From positions 5,718,001-5,782,000 of the forward strand of contig PUFA01000077.1 in NCBI GenBank assembly GCA_003508835.1: 64,000 nucleotides of DNA. The letters are read 5' to 3'. Both the position numbers and the translations under genes were made by a program. The DNA comes from Eonycteris spelaea. Lineage: Eukaryota; Chordata; Mammalia; Chiroptera; Pteropodidae. How positions within the stretch are numbered: position 1 is the first letter of the stretch; each line of letters opens with the position of its first letter. The notes beneath the pieces are model-generated. The model did no database searches. It was not told the origin of the DNA and saw nothing but the letters and a program-made list of their open reading frames with translations. This document shows positions 54,689 to 64,000 of this stretch, piece by piece.

Positions 54689-55641
54689 CCCTGGCTCATT
54701 TCCTGAGAGCCCAGCCATTAAGGGAACCTTTACTCGTGGGCAATGGTGGGGGTGGAACAGCCCCGTCAGCCCATGGACTTTTCAACAGAGGCCTTCGAAA
54801 TTATCGAGACGATTGTGATAACAGCTGCTCTTCACTCAGACACACACACCACAAGCCAGGCCCTGTGCGAGATGTCTGCAGGCCACGTTTCTCATTATTA
54901 TGTGGGGTTCGCAGATCCAGAAATCAAGGATGGGTGAGATCCAGCGAGCATCTAAGATGGCATTTACTACCCCTGCAATCAGGACTTCCTAGAGCAAAGT
55001 TCTGGCTAGTTCATTTACCCCCGAGGCCTCCTCTCTTTGTTGTCTCGGCCATGAGTGACTCTGTTATGAGAATTTCAAGCCAGGTGCAGGCAAGGGCCAC
55101 TCTGCAGGTTGGGGTGATATCTTGGTTGGAGGACGCTTTCGTTAGTCCCCCACGAATTGTGCCCTGCGGGTGGTGGCCTGTAGCCCACACCTGTGGGACA
55201 GCACTCGCCTCATTACCTAGCCCGCTTTGAGGGGACCCCTCACGGAAATGGGGATTGCTGCATCTACAGCGCTCTGAGCTGCTTGGCTAGAGTCAGATCT
55301 CTCTCGAAGCCCCCGGCCTGGTGGGGTTCTGCCCAGGTTCCGGCCTGGCTGACGTTCTGCTTGCCTATATGGGCCTTGGAAAAGAACTGCTCGTGCTGGG
55401 CCCCAGGGAACATTCACCAGGGAGAAGCGGAGGAGGCTGTGTCATGACTCACTGTCTTCCAGCTGGTGCGTCTTCATGGGGGAGCTTCTGTCCTTCCCCC
55501 TGACTCGTGAAGGTTCGCCTAGTGTTTAACAGGAAGCTCATTGATTTGTGAAGAAATATAAAACACAGAGTAATTAGAGAGGAAATACAGGTGGCTGTGA
55601 GGGCTTTTTCCACACTTAGCTCTTAATTCTCACCATTCACC

Positions 55642-55677
<36 letters not shown>

Positions 55678-56195
55678 ATGCTTATGGTGGTTTCTTTTCT
55701 TCCCCTAGTTAATTTGACATCTGCCAGGGACTTCAGGAAGTCATCTAAGCCACCCCTGTCTTTCCTGCAGCATCTCCTACTTCTACTTCTACTCTTCTCT
55801 TCTCTCTGCAAATCAGAGGAAGGAAGGCAGGAGGGGAGGAGGGAAGGACAGAAGGAACCACCCCCAGACATTGATCCCTTGGGGTGGCCAGGGATTCCAT
55901 GCAGTGGCTTCAGAGTGTCTGTCACCTTTTCTGCTGTAAGAGGTTAGACATGCATAGGTCCTGGGCAAGCTCTGTCCACAGCCTTGAAGGCAGCTTAGTG
56001 GAATCAGCTGACATTGGACCTGGTGTTGGCACTCAGCAGCTCTAGTCTAGGATCTGGCGTCAAACCCTGCACCTTCTCCAAGCGGCACGTGGCCAGTCCG
56101 ACCTGCCCATCGCCTCAGGAAGGTGGTGAAAGCAAAAGAGATCATGGCTACAGAAGCATCCCTCAGTCTGAGAGCTGGAAGGGTTACCAGGAATC
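54689..56195. other. mostly unique stretch
   Basis: Contains a weak antisense MIR trace near 54800-54900 and the AC repeat at 55643. A 217-residue plus frame, 54577-55230, overlaps MER5A and is not gene-like. Confidence 0.4.
55643..55674. repeat. (AC)n microsatellite
   Basis: About 16 uninterrupted AC units. Confidence 0.95.
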
Positions 56196-56199
56196 TCGA

Positions 56200-56310
56200 T
56201 GTTTAACTTGACTAATGAGGACACTGAGGCCCAGAGAGAGACGGTAACTTGCATGAGGTTGCACAGCGAGTTCTGGGCAGAAGAGCAGAACTGGAAGTAG
56301 AAGCAAGGTG
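56200..56310 (-). mobile_element. MIR fragment
   Basis: Antisense: 'actaatgaggacactgaggcccagagagagacggtaactt' in parts, 'gaggttgcacagcgag'. Confidence 0.6.
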
Positions 56311-56774
56311 TTGTCATAGTCGTCGTCATTGCTGGTCTCCTCTGTGGGATTGTTTTGCCAGTGGTGAGTGCAGTGGCTGGCCCACGCATCTTCATCGGCT
56401 TCCGAAACACGGCGCTTCGTGACTGAACGCTCTGTCTCCCTCTGTCTCTCTGTCTGTCTCTCACACACATCTCCTGGTTTAAATAGCAAAAGGGCAATGA
56501 CCGCTCTTTACAAAAGAGAAGTACACTCTTTTTTCAATGCTTACGGGAATCCTAATGGGTGTTATGCCGCTTTGCAAGTTAGAACGCAGACATGAGAGAG
56601 TGAAACTTAAAGAGAATCTACTGCCCCAAATCCCTCACTTTTGTGGGGCCCAGTGGCCTTGTACTTGATGAAGCCACCATTCCCCTATTATCCCTATTCC
56701 CTTCCCACAAATACACACATTATCTGGTCCCGCTGCCCCCACACACACATAGAGTGAAACCAAAGAACAAGGGC
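56311..56774. other. unique non-coding stretch
   Basis: Short (CTGT)/(CT)-rich run at about 56430-56465. Nothing else recognised. Confidence 0.4.
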
Positions 56775-56990
56775 TATTAAGACAGGATTGGAACTCATTT
56801 CTCACTAGCTGCATGACCTTAGGCAAGATGCTTAACCTCTCTGAACTCCGGCTTCCTCGTCTGGATGATAGCAAGCCTTCTTAATGTTGTAGTGAGGATT
56901 AACAAACAGCGAGCATGAACAGTGCTTACTTAACAAAGGGACTGGCACAAAGTTGGGGCTTAATAAATAAATGCTGTCTGCTGCTGTTGA
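56775..56990 (+). mobile_element. MIR SINE, near full length
   Basis: 'cactagctgcatgaccttaggcaagatgcttaacctctctgaac' in parts, 'gtagtgaggattaaca', 'ggactggcacaaagttggggcttaataaataaatg' in parts. Among the best preserved copies here. Confidence 0.9.
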
Positions 56991-56999
56991 AAATGCTGG

Positions 57000-57455
57000 C
57001 GAAATACTCAGATCACTTTTTTGTTGTATCGTTGTCACAAGAGAATAAACCGGTTTATCATTTAAATGGGATCTCGACAGGCCTCTAGCAATCTGACAGC
57101 ATAGTTAAAATTCTGATTTTCTAGCCAGAGAAGAACAAATAATTGTGCAAGTTTTAAGCACAGCATACCTGGGCTGTTACCTTTGGAATAGTGAGATGCT
57201 GTCACAGTAGTTTTCAATACTACCTTGTGGGTATAAATATCCGTATATCTGAAAGGGATGTAGCATTGTGAACAGCAAAAGGTACCGATACTTGGAACTG
57301 GAAACCATGAAAACAAGAATAAAAGCACAAAAGCCTGATTAGAAATGGGATACATGTTCTGTTATGCTGCGTTTCCCAGTTTACAGAACACTCCTGTCCA
57401 TCCTCGCTCCTGGGGGCCTCACAGCCAGCCGGGAAATAATCTCCGGGGACAGTGG
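57000..57455. other. unique non-coding stretch
   Basis: No repeat or exon recognised. Confidence 0.4.
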
Positions 57456-57459
57456 CTGA

Positions 57460-57795
57460 TGCTGAGTGGGAAAGACAGGCAGGAGCCGTGTCACGCAGGC
57501 CTTGCAGGACTTGGTAAAGGAATTGGGATGGCTCTGAGTCCCGCGGAAGCCTTCGAAGGTTTAAGCAGGAGAGCGTTGCGATCTCATCTTCATTTTTAGA
57601 ACATCTCTTGGTGCAGGGGGAAAGCCAAGGTGGAACCAGGGAGGCCAGCGGGAGGTGGCTATGGAAGTGCAGGCAGGGAGGGGACGTAGCAGTCATGGAG
57701 ATAAAGAGCCGTGGATGGGCGTGGAGATGCGGAGTCACAGGAGGGCTCTAGGATGGGCCGGATGCGGATGCTGATGGAGAGGGGAGAACGGATGG
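57460..57795 (-). mobile_element. L2 LINE interior fragment
   Basis: Antisense: 'caggccttgcaggacttggtaaagg', 'ggtttaagcaggagagcgttgcgatctcatcttc' in parts, 'gaaccagggaggccagcgggaggtggctatgg' in parts. Confidence 0.7.
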
Positions 57796-57799
57796 TCCC

Positions 57800-58284
57800 C
57801 AGCCTCCCAGTGGTTTGTTGGGCGGTTGATGGTGGGGAAGTCTGCAGAGAAACAGGCTTCAGAGGGGAGGGAGGGGAGGGGAGGGGAACCAGGAGACTGA
57901 TCGCATTTCTTTTTGGAAGGAAGATCTGTTTCCCCAAACACTCGGCCTTCTGATGGCAGAGAGCAGGTCGTATTCACCAGCTCCTGGGCTTTGAATAAAG
58001 GCTTTCAGTGAGTGGGGGGAGCTCAGGCCCGTCCCGGGGAGCCGGTCTGTGAAGAATGCTGCCCCTGGCAAGGCGCTGTGTTCTTTCCACTGCCAGGGAA
58101 CCAGGAACCATTAATGACCCCTTCTCAGAACGCTGGGCCTGGTACAAGAAACAAACAAAAAGCCCCGATGCCCTACCTTCTACCGCTTCAGGCTTTGGGT
58201 AACGTTTTCTTTTGGCAATCTTCACGGGATCTTTCCTCTGCTACTGTTTGTACTCAGGCCTTAAATAACCTTTACCCTACAGTG
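57800..58284. other. unique stretch with GGGGA tandem
   Basis: A short (GGGGA)n-like run lies at 57865-57888. Otherwise nothing recognised. Confidence 0.45.
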
Positions 58285-58391
58285 GCGAAATTATACTAAC
58301 ATCGGCAACAATAATCAGCTTTTGTAGAGTGCCATTCAATTAAAAGACCTCTTTTATGTACGTTATTTGATTTTAGCCTCAGGAAAATCTC
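58285..58391 (-). mobile_element. MIR fragment cut by a Tigger-like element
   Basis: Antisense 3' portion: 'ttgtagagtgccattcaattaaaag', 'tatgtacgttatttgattttagcctcagg'. It stops where the next element begins. Confidence 0.4.
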
Positions 58392-58748
58392 TACAGACGG
58401 GCCCCCAACTTAAGAAGGTTCGACTTACGATTTTTTTTCACTCTGTGATGGCGTGAAAGCGAGACACACTCAGTAGAAACTGTATTTCCCACAGGCGACG
58501 GTACGTAGTAGCATGCTCTTTCATGGTGCTGCACATCCCAGTCCCAGTCAGCCTTGTGATCACAAGGGTAAATAATTGACACTGTGTCAGGTGGTCTGGC
58601 CGACGGTGGGCTGATGTAAGGGTTCTGAGCGCGTGTAAGGCAGGCGAGGCTTAGCTGTGATGTTCGGTAGGTGACGTGCAGTAAATGCATTTTCGTCTTA
58701 CGATATTTTCAACTTTTGATGGGTTTATCCGGATGTGACCCCATGGCA
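58392..58748. mobile_element. Tigger-related mariner element
   Basis: 'aacttaagaaggttcgacttacga', 'gatggcgtgaaagcgagacacactcagtagaaactg' in parts, 'gatgttcggtaggtgacg', 'cgtcttacgatattttcaacttttgatgggtttatcc' in parts. A known TcMar-Tigger layout, but a different subfamily from 16330 and 50799. Confidence 0.7.
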
Positions 58749-58814
58749 TTTGAGAGGGCAAAGAATGCAGCAGCCAAGAGCATGTAAAATTATGGTGTTA
58801 ATAGCATTATTATT

Positions 58815-58880
58815 AAATTAAAAGTGTTAAGGTGCTTGGAACAGGGCTTCACACATGAATGTCAGTTGTCGTTTTTATGA
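58815..58880 (+). mobile_element. MIR tail fragment
   Basis: 'aagtgttaaggtgcttggaacagggcttcacacatgaatg' in parts. This is the MIR 3' region only. Confidence 0.4.
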
Positions 58881-59155
58881 TTGGTTTCTAGACAGAGAAA
58901 CTGAGGCACAAGGAGGCTGTGATAGACACAGTAGTGGAATCCACTGTGAGTCATGTACGCTCTGTGGGATACTCAGATGCCACTCAAAACATTTCTACGT
59001 TCCAAGGCGATGCTCGGTTGGACGGGGAGGGACCTGCCAGGGCTGGGTCCCCGTGAAGTTCTCCTCCCGCCAAGCGAGGTTCCCCACCTCCCACCTCTCA
59101 GCCGAAGTCTCCACACCTCTCCCTCACACGCCTGCCTTCCAGGACGGCCCTCCTC
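58881..59155. other. unique stretch with MIR trace
   Basis: 'agacagagaaactgaggcacaagg' at 58889 is an antisense MIR core trace. No other repeat recognised. Confidence 0.4.
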
Positions 59156-59159
59156 CCTG

Positions 59160-59470
59160 CCTCTGGCCCCAGGTGCCATTTCCTCTGCCCACCATCTTGC
59201 AGTGCTCCCCGTTCTTCAAAGTAGGGTTCAGGCCCCACCTCACCCCACCATCCTAGTGCCTTTCTCCCATGGGTTTCTTCAGGAGAGCTGCCCTGAGCCC
59301 CACGAACAGGCACATGACATCATCCATCCCAGGTGACTCCTCACGTGGAGTCTTGGCTCCCCCGCCGGGAAGCTAGAGACAGAGATCTTGTCTTATACCT
59401 CCTGCCTCTCTAGCCCCTGTGTGCTTGGCCCAGTGCCAAGCCTAGAGCAGGTGCCTTCTAAAAAAAAAAC
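59160..59470 (+). mobile_element. L2 LINE 3' region
   Basis: 'caaagtagggttcaggccccacctcacc', 'ttcttcaggagagctgccctgagcccc', 'agagatcttgtcttatacctcctgcctctctagcc' in parts. A-run at 59460-59469. Confidence 0.5.
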
Positions 59471-61010
59471 AGGAAAATGAATACTCTCCAGAGCCTACCT
59501 TGGCAAATGGGTATTGTGCTCATAGAAGTTCTCCCCTTGGAAAGCTCACCCCTATTCCAAAGGGGGTGCCATGCTTAGAACCTCTGAGGCCCCAAAAACA
59601 TCCCCCCTCCATGTTCTCATCCTTGGTGTTGGCCGATCTTGGCAGGTGGCTTTGCCGGTCACACCTGTGGAACTGGGACTGTGACTTACCTTAGAAATAC
59701 AGTTGTGGGAGGTCCGAACAAGGGGCAATCATACAAAAGTGTGCCGTTTGACACTCTGCCTCCTAACCTGAGTCTGAAGACAGCTTCAGAGGGGGCCTCC
59801 ACGCTCTCGGCCCAGGCCATGTCACTGAGGTCAACCTGAAAGGTCTGCGCGGGGACCTGTTGAGGCAATGGTTCACGTGGGGCTGGGTCCGTCACCGCGA
59901 GTGTGTTTATTTTAAAATTTGTCCTCAAAACATATTTTGAGGCCATGAACGAGTGACTGGGTATATGAGTCGAACCTCATGATCTCTCATAGCCCAAGCA
60001 TGTTTCTGAGAGACCAAGCATGTGTCGTTGTGTGTGTGCATGCGTGTGTGTGTGTGTGTGTGTGTGCCTGTAAGGGGCGGGGGGCTGCTGAGCCGGCCCC
60101 GCCCCCAGAGGCCAGCATCCCCCCAGAGAGACAATCCCTGCTTCTGAAACATCTATAACCCTCTCTCCTCTCGCCTTCCCTCACTGATCCCGAATTTGTT
60201 TCAGCCCAGTGGCTCCCTCCACTGACCTGAATTTAATTATTTTATTCTTCACAAATAGAAGCCTTCCCCCTGCCCTGATTCCACCCCCGTCCCCAAATTA
60301 AACTGACCTCTCCTCATTAAGTGTCCTAAGGACAGGGTTGTGTGTGGGAAGCGGCATGGGCTCTATTCACAGGCTCTGTTCATTCAAAGGTCCCACTGTC
60401 ACTCTCTGTTAAAGATTTCATCTCTGATGCAGATTTGACAAGGCTGGGCGGGGGCGGGGGAGGGAGGGTCGGGTAGGGCAGTGGTAGCAGGATGTTTTCC
60501 CCAGATTCTCAACTGTTGTGTTTTTTTGTTGAGTAAAATATTTTCCTGGGCATCAGAGGGACAGGAAATGGACAAGCTCTGTTTCTTCAGAGACCAGTTC
60601 TAGCCGCTGGCCGAGGTTCGGGAGTGGCCCGCACACCCTGCCTGCCACGCCTCCCGTCTCAGTCCTCATGGCCGGGGCTGGCGGGAGCCGAGAGCTTCTC
60701 GGTGTCACGAAAAGAGGAGCTGGTTGTGAAATCCGGACCATATGCTGTTCCCGAGTGACTGTCATGAATCCCGAGGTGCCACTGAAATCTGTCGACCAGG
60801 CCACTGCCCCACCAGTGTCTCTTTGTGGCCACTCGCGTGTGGACACCAGGTTGGGCTGAATCCCAGCAAGGCCCTGAATCCGCGGGGCGGCTGCCAGGAG
60901 CCCCGGAGTGGCTGGACAAGGCTCCTCCAGGCTTTTCAAGGCGGAGGGGTGGGGATCGGGAGTGGGAAAGACATTTGGCCTCCCTACCTTGACCTTCACC
61001 AATACCTGCC
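59471..61010. other. mostly unique stretch
   Basis: GT repeat at 60029. GC-rich with scattered CpG at 60600-60960. No exon recognised. Confidence 0.4.
60029..60067. repeat. (GT)n microsatellite
   Basis: GT repeat broken once by 'gcatgc' at about 60038-60043. Confidence 0.95.
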
Positions 61011-61014
61011 TATC

Positions 61015-61640
61015 CCGTGAGTGCCTCTGGAGCCAGACAGTTCCAGCTCTGCAACTCCCGTGCTGTGTGACTGTGGGCAAGTTACTTCACCTCTCTGTGC
61101 CTGGTTTTCCTTGTTTGTGTCCGTTTCCTGTGGTTGCCATAAAAAACGACCACAAACTCGATGGCTTGCAGCAACACAAAATTAGTCTCTCGCTGCTCTG
61201 GAGGCCAGAAGTTTCAAATCAAGCGTCAGCAGGGCCTGCTGCCCCTGGAGGCTCTACACAATCCTTCCTTGCTCCTTCCAGCTCCTAGAGGCTGTGGGCA
61301 GTCGTTGTGGCTGCATCACTCCGGTCCCTGCCTCTGTCTTCACGTCACCTTCTTTCTGTCCGTGTGTTTCTTCTCCTCTGGATGTCTCTTATGAGGACAC
61401 TTGCCCTTGGAGTTAGGGCCTATCTTGACAATCCAAGATGATCCTGTCTGGAGATCCTTACACCTGCGAAGACTCTTTCTCAGTAAGGTCACATTCACAG
61501 GTTCTGGGGAGTGGCACATGCACATATGGGTTGGGGGAGGGGCACGATTCAACCCGCTACACTCATTTTTTGAATGAGGATGATCATAACGCCTGCCGCT
61601 TTCTGGAGATTATGTCTAAAGGCCTTCCAGCGTGCCAGCG
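61015..61640 (+). mobile_element. MIR SINE interrupted by an MLT1-like LTR
   Basis: The left part (61015-61115) has 'ggagccagacagttccagctctgc' and 'gtgactgtgggcaagttacttcacctctctgtgcc' (in parts). The right part (61562-61640) resumes with 'gaatgaggatgatcataacgcctgcc'. The LTR at 61118-61561 fills the gap exactly at the MIR core. Confidence 0.75.
61118..61561 (-). mobile_element. MLT1-like solo LTR (ERVL-MaLR)
   Basis: Near complete antisense LTR: 'gtttcctgtggttgccataaa', 'ctctggaggccagaagtttc', 'cttccagctcctagaggctg', 'gtctcttatgaggacacttgccc', 'ggtcacattcacaggttctgggg' and 'cgattcaacccgctaca'. Confidence 0.88.
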
Positions 61641-61708
61641 CGCACACACACAGCACCATGCGCACACACATGCGCACACACACACACGCACACGCACACA
61701 GACACACA
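61638..61708. repeat. interrupted (CA)n tract
   Basis: CA repeat interrupted by GC and GT steps. It is alternating purine-pyrimidine almost throughout. Confidence 0.9.
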
Positions 61709-62105
61709 CTCGAAGTTTGCCCTTCTCAAAACCCTCACTAGCCACCGTTTCATAATCACCATCATCGTCATCGTCATAGCCTCTAAGTTTCGTGACGAGG
61801 CTTCCCAGACTTACAACATCTAAAACTAACTCTGAGTCCCAATCGTCAACATCTCGGTAAATGCCTCTGCTTGTCCTTTAAAGAGTCCTGGTTTCCTCTT
61901 TTCTCTCACACGCCACTCCATCTCCATAAGTCCTGTCTGCTCTGCCTTCAGAATACATCCCCGACCTGCCCGCTGCCTGCTGGGGCCACCGTGTTGCGCC
62001 CCTCCAGGGGCCACCCTTCCCGTGTGGGTGGCTGCGAATGGCACCTCCGGAGTTATATATACAGCACAGGCTAGAGCAGGCACTTCGGGGGTGCTGCATC
62101 CTGCC
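61709..62105. other. unique non-coding stretch
   Basis: 'atcaccatcatcgtcatcgtcat' at 61757 is a short trinucleotide-like run. No repeat or exon recognised. Confidence 0.4.
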
Positions 62106-62109
62106 GCCT

Positions 62110-62690
62110 CTACCGTGCCCGTCACCTCTCACACGGGCCACTGCAGTAGCTGTTGGCTGTCTCTTACCTGCCACCCCTCCCTCCGTTTCACGCTCCACAC
62201 AGCCCATGACTCTCTGCTCCCCTCACAGCTCCTTTCTCAAAGCATAGGTCAGGTTCTATCACTCCCCTACTCCAAGCTCTTCACTGGTTCCCCACCACAC
62301 TCAAAGCAAAAGCCAGGGTCCCCATGGAACCCGCCAGGCCGCACATGCTCGCCGTCCCCACCGCCACCTGGCCTTTCGGCGTCACATCCGCGGGCACTGG
62401 CATCTCTGTGGCCTTCTCGTTTCATTCAGGCTACGCTTGAAAGAGAGCCTGCCGAAAAGGCGCACTAGCACCCCTCAGGTCTCCATCCGCTCATCCCATT
62501 TCCTCTTCAAAGCACACATTGCTCCTGGACGTGCTGTGTGCCCTCGCTGGCCAAATTGTCTGTTTTCCCCCCTCGCGCTCAACTCCACGAAGGGGGGGCT
62601 TCGTTCTGGTGGCTGCCGCCGGGTTTTCAGCCCCTGGCACGCCGTGGGCACAGGATAAACACTTCCTGGACGAGGGGATGATTGCAGGCG
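62110..62690 (+). mobile_element. L2 LINE, long 3' copy
   Basis: Continuous L2 over about 580 bp. It runs from 'gtcacctctcacacgggccactgcagtagctg' (in parts) through 'cataggtcaggttctatcactcccctactcc' and 'ccccaccacactcaaagcaaaagccagggtcc' (in parts) to the tail 'ggataaacacttcctggacgagg'. The most complete L2 in the window. Its open frame is not intact. Confidence 0.85.
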
Positions 62691-63290
62691 GGCTCTTGGC
62701 TTTGGATGCGTTCCCTCAGCTCTCCCAAGGACCCACGACGTCAGAGTTGTCGCGCCCTCATTTGTCGGGGTACAGACAGCGATCAGTGGCTACCCGGCTA
62801 GCGAGTGGGAGCGGCAGGGCCTGAACTGACTAGTCGTACCAGAGCCCGCTTTCTGAGTCACCATCTGTCGTGAGGCGGAAAGGAAAGCCTGTAGGTGGAA
62901 GCCCTTTGGCCACGGAAAGTACCGGAGTGACAGTCGCTGTGCCCGTGACAGCAAGCAGACTGCTCCACACTGATGTGGGCCTCCTTCCTGTTTAATGTTT
63001 TCAACTTTTGAGAGTTGCCGTTGCTGCCTTCCTGGGCGACGCAACGTGAGCCGGCAGAAAGGTGTCTGTGAAGCGTCATCGCTCTGCCAGTTGCCGTCAG
63101 AGTTGGGGGCTCAGGACGCTCCAGAAACGGGGCGCGCAGGCCGCGTGAATGCGCCCTGTCTTCCAAAAGCAGGTCAGTCCGTGTCTCTGCTGGTCGTAAA
63201 CATGGCGTGTTGATTAGAATCCGACGTGTCAGCGTGGAGCCAGGCAGAGTCGAAAACGAATATTCTCAACTCTGCCGCTAAAGTTCCCTG
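62691..63290. other. unique non-coding stretch
   Basis: CpG content is above the local average. No repeat or exon recognised. Confidence 0.4.
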
Positions 63291-63296
63291 TGGCCT

Positions 63297-63528
63297 TAAA
63301 TAATAATAATAACTCCTACTCCATGAGTGTCCCCACGTGCGAGGCATATTTCCAGTGCTCTACACTTATTAACTCACTTAACCACTCTGGGGAGTCAGCA
63401 CTCTTACGAGCCCCAGTTGATCCCAGTCACAGAGGCGCAGAGATGGTAAGTAACTCGGCCACAGTCACACAGCTAGTGAAAACAGCAGAGCCAGGATCTG
63501 AGCTCAGGCCACCTGTCTTCTGAGGATG
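63297..63528 (-). mobile_element. MIR SINE, near full length
   Basis: Antisense: 'gtgcgaggcatatttccagtgctctacac', 'aggcgcagagatggtaagtaactcggccacagtcacacagctagtg' in parts, 'agagccaggatctgagctcagg'. Confidence 0.9.
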
Positions 63529-63923
63529 GGTTTTAACCAGCTCTTCTGTGACTCTCAGCTTCCTCTCTAAACGGTGGAGAGTACGTCCAATCCCATTTTC
63601 CAACTTGAAAATTTTACGCTTTGGGGTCTGAGACTCTGGGAGTAGTTTTGAGTCGCTGCGGGACTACAGACACGGAGGTGACTGGGATGGAGCCAGGCTG
63701 AGCCTAGGATGGCAGAGGGAAGAGCCAAGAGGCCGGCTCGCTTCCTGCCCAGTTCTCGTTTGCATCTCGCTGGCCTGTCGTTTGTTGCTTTTCTTGCCTC
63801 GATGGTTTTGCAGGCGAACAGAGGACCTCTAAGTGCGTCTCTCTCCTCCTGCCATCTTTCCTTTCTGTGTGGAAAAAAAAGGAAAATGCACTCTTCTGGT
63901 TGCCTGGTGTTTCTTAACTTCAG
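63529..63923. other. unique non-coding stretch
   Basis: No repeat or exon recognised. Confidence 0.4.
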
Positions 63924-64000
63924 AGCATCCTCACACCTCTTTTCTCATTTAATTCACACAGCAACCCTGGGTGGAGAGGCGGGAGAGTCCCACTTTCCAG
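63924..64000 (-). mobile_element. MIR SINE, cut by window end
   Basis: Antisense: 'ctcatttaattcacacagcaaccctggg' and 'cccactttccag'. The element continues beyond the window. Confidence 0.6.

Noticed and set aside
54577..55230. 217-residue plus-strand frame
   Set aside because: Its first part is the MER5A element, and the remainder lacks recognisable features.
1..64000. CRISPR array, toxin-antitoxin, phage or other prokaryotic system
   Set aside because: Mammalian repeat content throughout, no spaced direct repeats and no bacterial-type operons.

Overview
This is nuclear DNA from a placental mammal, almost certainly one large intron or intergenic interval with a single promoter-type CpG island near the left end. 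The repeat content shows this. There are roughly forty MIR SINE copies, many L2 LINE fragments, ERVL-MaLR (MLT1-like) LTRs, MER5A and MER20 hAT elements, and Tigger-like mariner relatives. No Alu (primate), B1/B2 (rodent) or young SINE of another order was recognised, so a non-primate, non-rodent eutherian is most likely. The species cannot be fixed from what I can see. No bacterial operon, phage, plasmid or CRISPR structure is present.

Layout: 1-7.6 kb is old-repeat-rich non-coding DNA (MLT1-like LTR, L2, MIRs, and a hAT element sitting inside a MIR). About 7.7-10.7 kb is a two-lobed CpG island. Its right lobe holds an octamer/CRE-half-site cluster, three long T-runs, a consensus splice donor at 9544/9545, a (CCG)n tract and a palindrome-rich 73-bp segment. 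This looks like the promoter and non-coding first exon of a plus-strand gene, but I do not recognise the gene. From 10.7 kb to the end the window reads as intron or flank: a mariner-type element at 11.7-12.3 kb, L2 and MIR throughout, a dense MIR field at 30.3-34.4 kb, an antisense class-I-type ERV LTR splitting an L2 at 41.4-41.9 kb, MLT1 LTRs at 42.3, 48.4 and 61.1 kb, an L1 fragment at 49.4 kb, and a well preserved L2 at 62.1-62.7 kb. Repeat-poor AT-rich stretches at 17.5-17.9 kb and 24.8-25.6 kb are the best candidates for conserved regulatory DNA.

No protein-coding gene is called. Every long open frame I examined is explained by GC-rich composition (frames in the CpG island) or lies across ancient repeats, with no recognisable domain. 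Downstream exons could be hidden in the unique stretches, but short internal exons cannot be shown without transcripts or alignment. Repeat family names come from remembered consensus features; boundaries are approximate by about 10-40 bases unless stated.
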